A stretch of 64,000 bases of DNA from Diabrotica undecimpunctata (taxonomy: Eukaryota > Arthropoda > Insecta > Coleoptera > Chrysomelidae): assembly GCF_040954645.1 (NCBI RefSeq), contig NC_092809.1, positions 78,898,435 through 78,962,434 on the forward strand, read 5' to 3'. The translations under genes were made by a program, and so were the position numbers. This document shows, one piece after another, positions 60,781-64,000 of this stretch; the first letter of the stretch is position 1, and every line of letters starts with the position of its first letter. The notes below the pieces were generated by a model. The model ran no database searches, was not told the origin of the DNA, and saw nothing but the letters and a program-made list of their open reading frames with translations.

Positions 60781-62729
60781 TTCATGTACAAAATCTGCTG
60801 ATGATCCCGATGATATCTTTTATATATTTTTAAAAAATCTCTCTAATACATCTCTCTCCAAACTTCTCGAAATTTTTATAACCTTATCTAGAACACACAA
60901 AAATTCCCAGATGTTTGGCGCAATTCTATAATCATTCCAATTAAAAAACCTGACCAACCATCTATAACTTCAATATCTTTCGTCTGATTTCTCTTACTTG
61001 TATTACCTGCAAACTTCTTGAAACAATGATCAATGAAATACTCACTTGGTTCGTTAAACAGTATAATATTATTCCCGACGCTCAATCCGGCTTCCGACGT
61101 AATCGGTCTACTATTGATAACTTTTTTATTTTTCAAACACACATTTCTTAAGCAATCTATAATTATTAACAAGTTGTCGTAGCAACTGTACTTAACGTTG
61201 AAGGGGCATTTTATTCAATCTCCAGAAAAGCAATCATTGACAAAATCTCCCACTATAATTTAAATGGTAATATTTTCTCATTTGTAAAAAAATATCTAAT
61301 TGAAAGAATCTTCAAAGTCCTTGCCAAGGGTAAACTTTTTAATCTCTTCCTCAAAATTAAGGTGTGCCTTTAACTGTATTCATTCTTGCCATCAACGAAA
61401 TTTGCCTCCCATCAAATATGTTCAATACGCTGATGACCTAATCATTTACTGCCATGTTAAATCTGTCCGAACCTCATATAAACTTATACAAAGCCAAATT
61501 AATAAAATTTTCCATAGAGATTTCCACTCCCTTACCCCAAATTTTATTTAACAATTCTCTACTTTCTGTTGTTAATTATTGTAAAATTCTCGGTTTTATG
61601 TTTGACTCCAGATTAAATTGAAAAAATCAAATCTCTGAACTTAAAATCAATTGTTTTAAAAGGTTGAACATTTTTAAAACCCTCAGTCATCTTCAATGGA
61701 GTGCCAATAAAACTACTTCTAGGTCTGACCGCTTTTCGCTTTAGTCCTATTGAGAGTGTATACCGTGAATCTAATAAACTTTCTCCTACCCAAGACGATA
61801 ATCACTTCTACTTTCGTATGCTGCATCAACATCCGCAAATCCATTTAATCCCGTTCATTCCCTAATTGCCACAATGCCGTCTTCTTCCACTAACAATAAC
61901 CAACACCTTATCATAAAACCTCTACCTCAATTAATTTGTCCACTACTTAAAAATATTGACCTTTTTCTGACTAGTTCATTTCCTCTACCTTTACTTCCCC
62001 TCTGGGCTAAAGATCTCCCTTCAATATATACCTCACTCACTATTTTTAACAAACTTAAATCTTCTAACCTTCTTATAAAGAAAGCATTTTTAGAATTTAA
62101 TTCTCTATACAGATGCTTCTAAAATTACCACTGGTATTGGTTGTGCAGTAGACACTAAACATGAACTTGTAAGATCATCTCGGTTACCCTTAATATGCAA
62201 CGTTTGCACAGGTGAACTATATAGTATTGTGTTGGCTTTTAAATGCATCTCACATCAAAACAGACATATTGCCATTTGTTCAGATCTCATATATCCATTT
62301 AGTCAATACAATTTTCACTGAGCACCTATTAGTTCAAAACATTCATGACATAATACCAAAATCTCTCTGCTTACGATGTAACAGTCTCTCTCATATGGCT
62401 GCCTTCTCACACCGGAATTACTGGTAATAAAACAGCAGATCATTTTGCCAAAGAAGCTACCAACCATGGGGTGACTGAAGTCACTCCAATTCAACTAGCT
62501 AACGAATCTCGAAATTCGTTTTTAAAAAGTCGGTAGAGCATACTTGACAAAACTTAGAACAAAAGAGCAAAACAACTTTTCATAAACTTCAATCTTTTAT
62601 TGGTCATCTCTCCCTAGACTTCATAACTAGAAGAGAAGCATCGACTATTACAAGACTACGAATCAACCATACCAAACTTACCAACTGCAAACAATTCACC
62701 AACCTGTATAAAGCACTGGACTTAAAACC

Positions 62730-63010
62730 TACTTTAAGGAACTAGAGAATTGTCTACCTCTTTCTCAACTGTAAATTGTATATGTTGATTATGATACTTA
62801 AAAATGTTGACTATTTCAATAATTTTGTGTTTAGAAAGTGCCAAAACTAAATGATCTACATATCTTAAAAAAAAAAGGAATGAAAAAAGTGCAATTGTTG
62901 ATACAATCACTGATAACATCATCCATGACATAGCTACTTAGAATGGGTGAAAGACTAGATCCCATAGGACTACCAAAAATTTGTTTTCGTGTAGTCCTAT
63001 GGCATCTTTT
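62730..63010 (-). pseudogene. Penelope-like RT scrap
   Basis: Minus strand: KQIFGSPMGSSLSPI (about 62985-62941), then FFLRYVDHLVLALSKHK (about 62875-62825; RYVDH in place of RYVDD) and HNQHIQFTVEKEVDN (about 62800-62750). This is the palm core of a Penelope RT with a mutated catalytic pair and nothing else. It abuts TA tract 10 on its upstream side. Confidence 0.85.
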
Positions 63011-63054
63011 TTTTCCTATCTAAAAAATTTCTTTTTTCTTACTCTTATACATAC

Positions 63055-63060
<6 letters not shown>

Positions 63061-63125
<65 letters not shown>

Positions 63126-63129
63126 TATA

Positions 63130-63195
<66 letters not shown>

Positions 63196-63201
63196 TATAT
63201 A
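63061..63201. repeat. (TA)n tract 10
   Basis: TA run with a few GATA/CATA interruptions beside the PLE scrap. Confidence 0.97.
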
Positions 63202-64000
63202 AACATATATTGGCATAACTGCCAAGTTATTTATATTTTGAATACAGAACTTAAATTGTTTTTTTACTTTATTGTGCAAAAAGTTGCTTTTTTTCAGTTG
63301 TGTTAATAATAATATTGTTGTAGGCAATGCTGCATTGGAAAGTCTGGAGCTACCCGATTTAAAAAAAATTTCTATGCAGTAAGCATTTTGTCCAAAAATA
63401 TCTAAATGCAAACCAAAAAAATATAGTGAGGTAGAAGAGGAAGGTTTGTAAACGACACCACGCATTTTTCATACATATTCGATAGCAAAACAACCTCAAC
63501 CAGTGCCAATAGTGTTTCGCAGTGTTATACATTGCTTATTTTAGTTCATGAAAACAATGTTACAATCAATTTCTATAATTATTAATGTAAACAATTTTGT
63601 TTTGTTTTTTACCTTGAATTATTATTTCGTTAATATTGTCTATGTGTAGATATTAAAATTTTAATAAGTGGTATATAACTATTAAAATAATGCGAATTTA
63701 ATTTTTGCAATATCTATCACTTTGGCATTTAAAATTATTTCATTAATAAACAGCTCAAATCGAGCGAGTTGATTGAAAAAAACATTCTCATTTATGTAAA
63801 CAGAAATACAAAGATGGTGTTTATATTATAAAATACATAAATAAATAAAATAAAGGATACTATTTATTAAAGTGTTGTTAATTATTATTCCTTTTATCCC
63901 AACACATAGATTAATTTTTCCCTAAATATGTATTGCCTCTTGTTGTGGCATATCGATGTGTTTATTTTTTTCAAAAGCATTATCAAAAAACCATACCCAT
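63202..64000. other. Unassigned AT-rich end of window
   Basis: No repeat of the rest of the window is recognised. One weak exon-like stretch: a polypyrimidine run and CAG at 63289-63297, then an open frame 63299-63382 ending in TAA that would encode a 27-residue tail ([16 protein letters not shown]). No supporting upstream exon is visible. Confidence 0.3.

Larger units (their letters stand above)
57740..62720 (+). pseudogene. Dead I/jockey-type LINE, heavily deleted
   Basis: 5'-UTR-like sequence (57740-58330) resembles that of the upstream LINE. ORF1 remnants: KNITFTSRISNNRICVFL (about 58520-58580) and the Ser/Pro-rich end at 59104-59322 (KRGHFNDSPPDTS). ORF2 remnants: LKKVKRTAYLRLTRVY (about 59545), FELKAALKSYKNT (60025-60062), KPDQPS and SIIIPIK near 60930, QSGFRRNRSTIDN (about 61080-61118), LNVEGAF, VQYADDLIIYC (61420-61455, aspartates kept), ILGFMFDSRLN (about 61588), an RNase H piece DASKITTGIGC (62113-62145) and PSHTGITGNKTADHFAKEAT (about 62402-62461). 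Endonuclease is mostly gone. A PLE piece interrupts the RT. Confidence 0.82.

Overview
The window is AT-rich DNA of an arthropod type, most likely an insect and possibly a beetle. This is inferred only from the mix of mobile elements: jockey/I-type and RTE-type LINEs, Penelope-like elements, a gag-protease LTR family, piggyBac and a tRNA-derived SINE. No species marker is present. I could not identify a single convincing host gene. Almost all recognisable coding sequence belongs to transposable elements, mostly decayed and nested, and the joints between blocks are very often long (TA)n tracts.

Layout. 1-12145 is a diverged, inverted, interrupted relative of the repeat unit seen later at 32003-41690. 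It carries LINE relics on the minus strand, a piggyBac element (2512-5152) with a SINE inside it, and an RT relic bracketed by direct repeats (8008-10635). 12146-16610 holds two decayed Penelope-like elements (PLE-1, PLE-2) bordered by TA tracts. 16613-22155 is an LTR element (plus strand) with gag and protease but no reverse transcriptase or integrase. 22156-23185 holds TA tracts, a PLE scrap with a hammerhead-like motif, and a 0.67-kb element with long terminal inverted repeats. 23186-28030 is a second member of the same LTR family in opposite orientation. 28108-31820 is a Penelope-like element (PLE-3) with an uninterrupted 893-codon RT/GIY-YIG ORF, set in TA repeats.

32003-51462 is a near-perfect 9.7-kb tandem duplication (copy A 32003-41690, copy B 41786-51462) joined by a TA tract. 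Each copy holds an RTE-type LINE (minus), two other LINE relics (plus) and unassigned sequence. The ends of the unit carry short motifs in inverted orientation next to TA repeats, so it may descend from an unrecognised DNA transposon.

51463-63020 is a LINE region. It starts with a nearly intact I-like element, ORF1 52669-54144 and ORF2 54137-57609 with one late frameshift. A dead relative follows (57740-62720), interrupted by a PLE fragment. Another PLE RT scrap sits beside the last TA tract (63061-63201). 63202-64000 shows only one weak exon-like stretch.

The most interesting signals are these. The PLE-3 ORF both starts and stops inside the same hammerhead-ribozyme-like motif of its terminal repeat. 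The PLEs recur beside TA tracts. The LTR family appears to have a conserved gag-pro-only layout. The 9.7-kb unit has three copies and odd termini.
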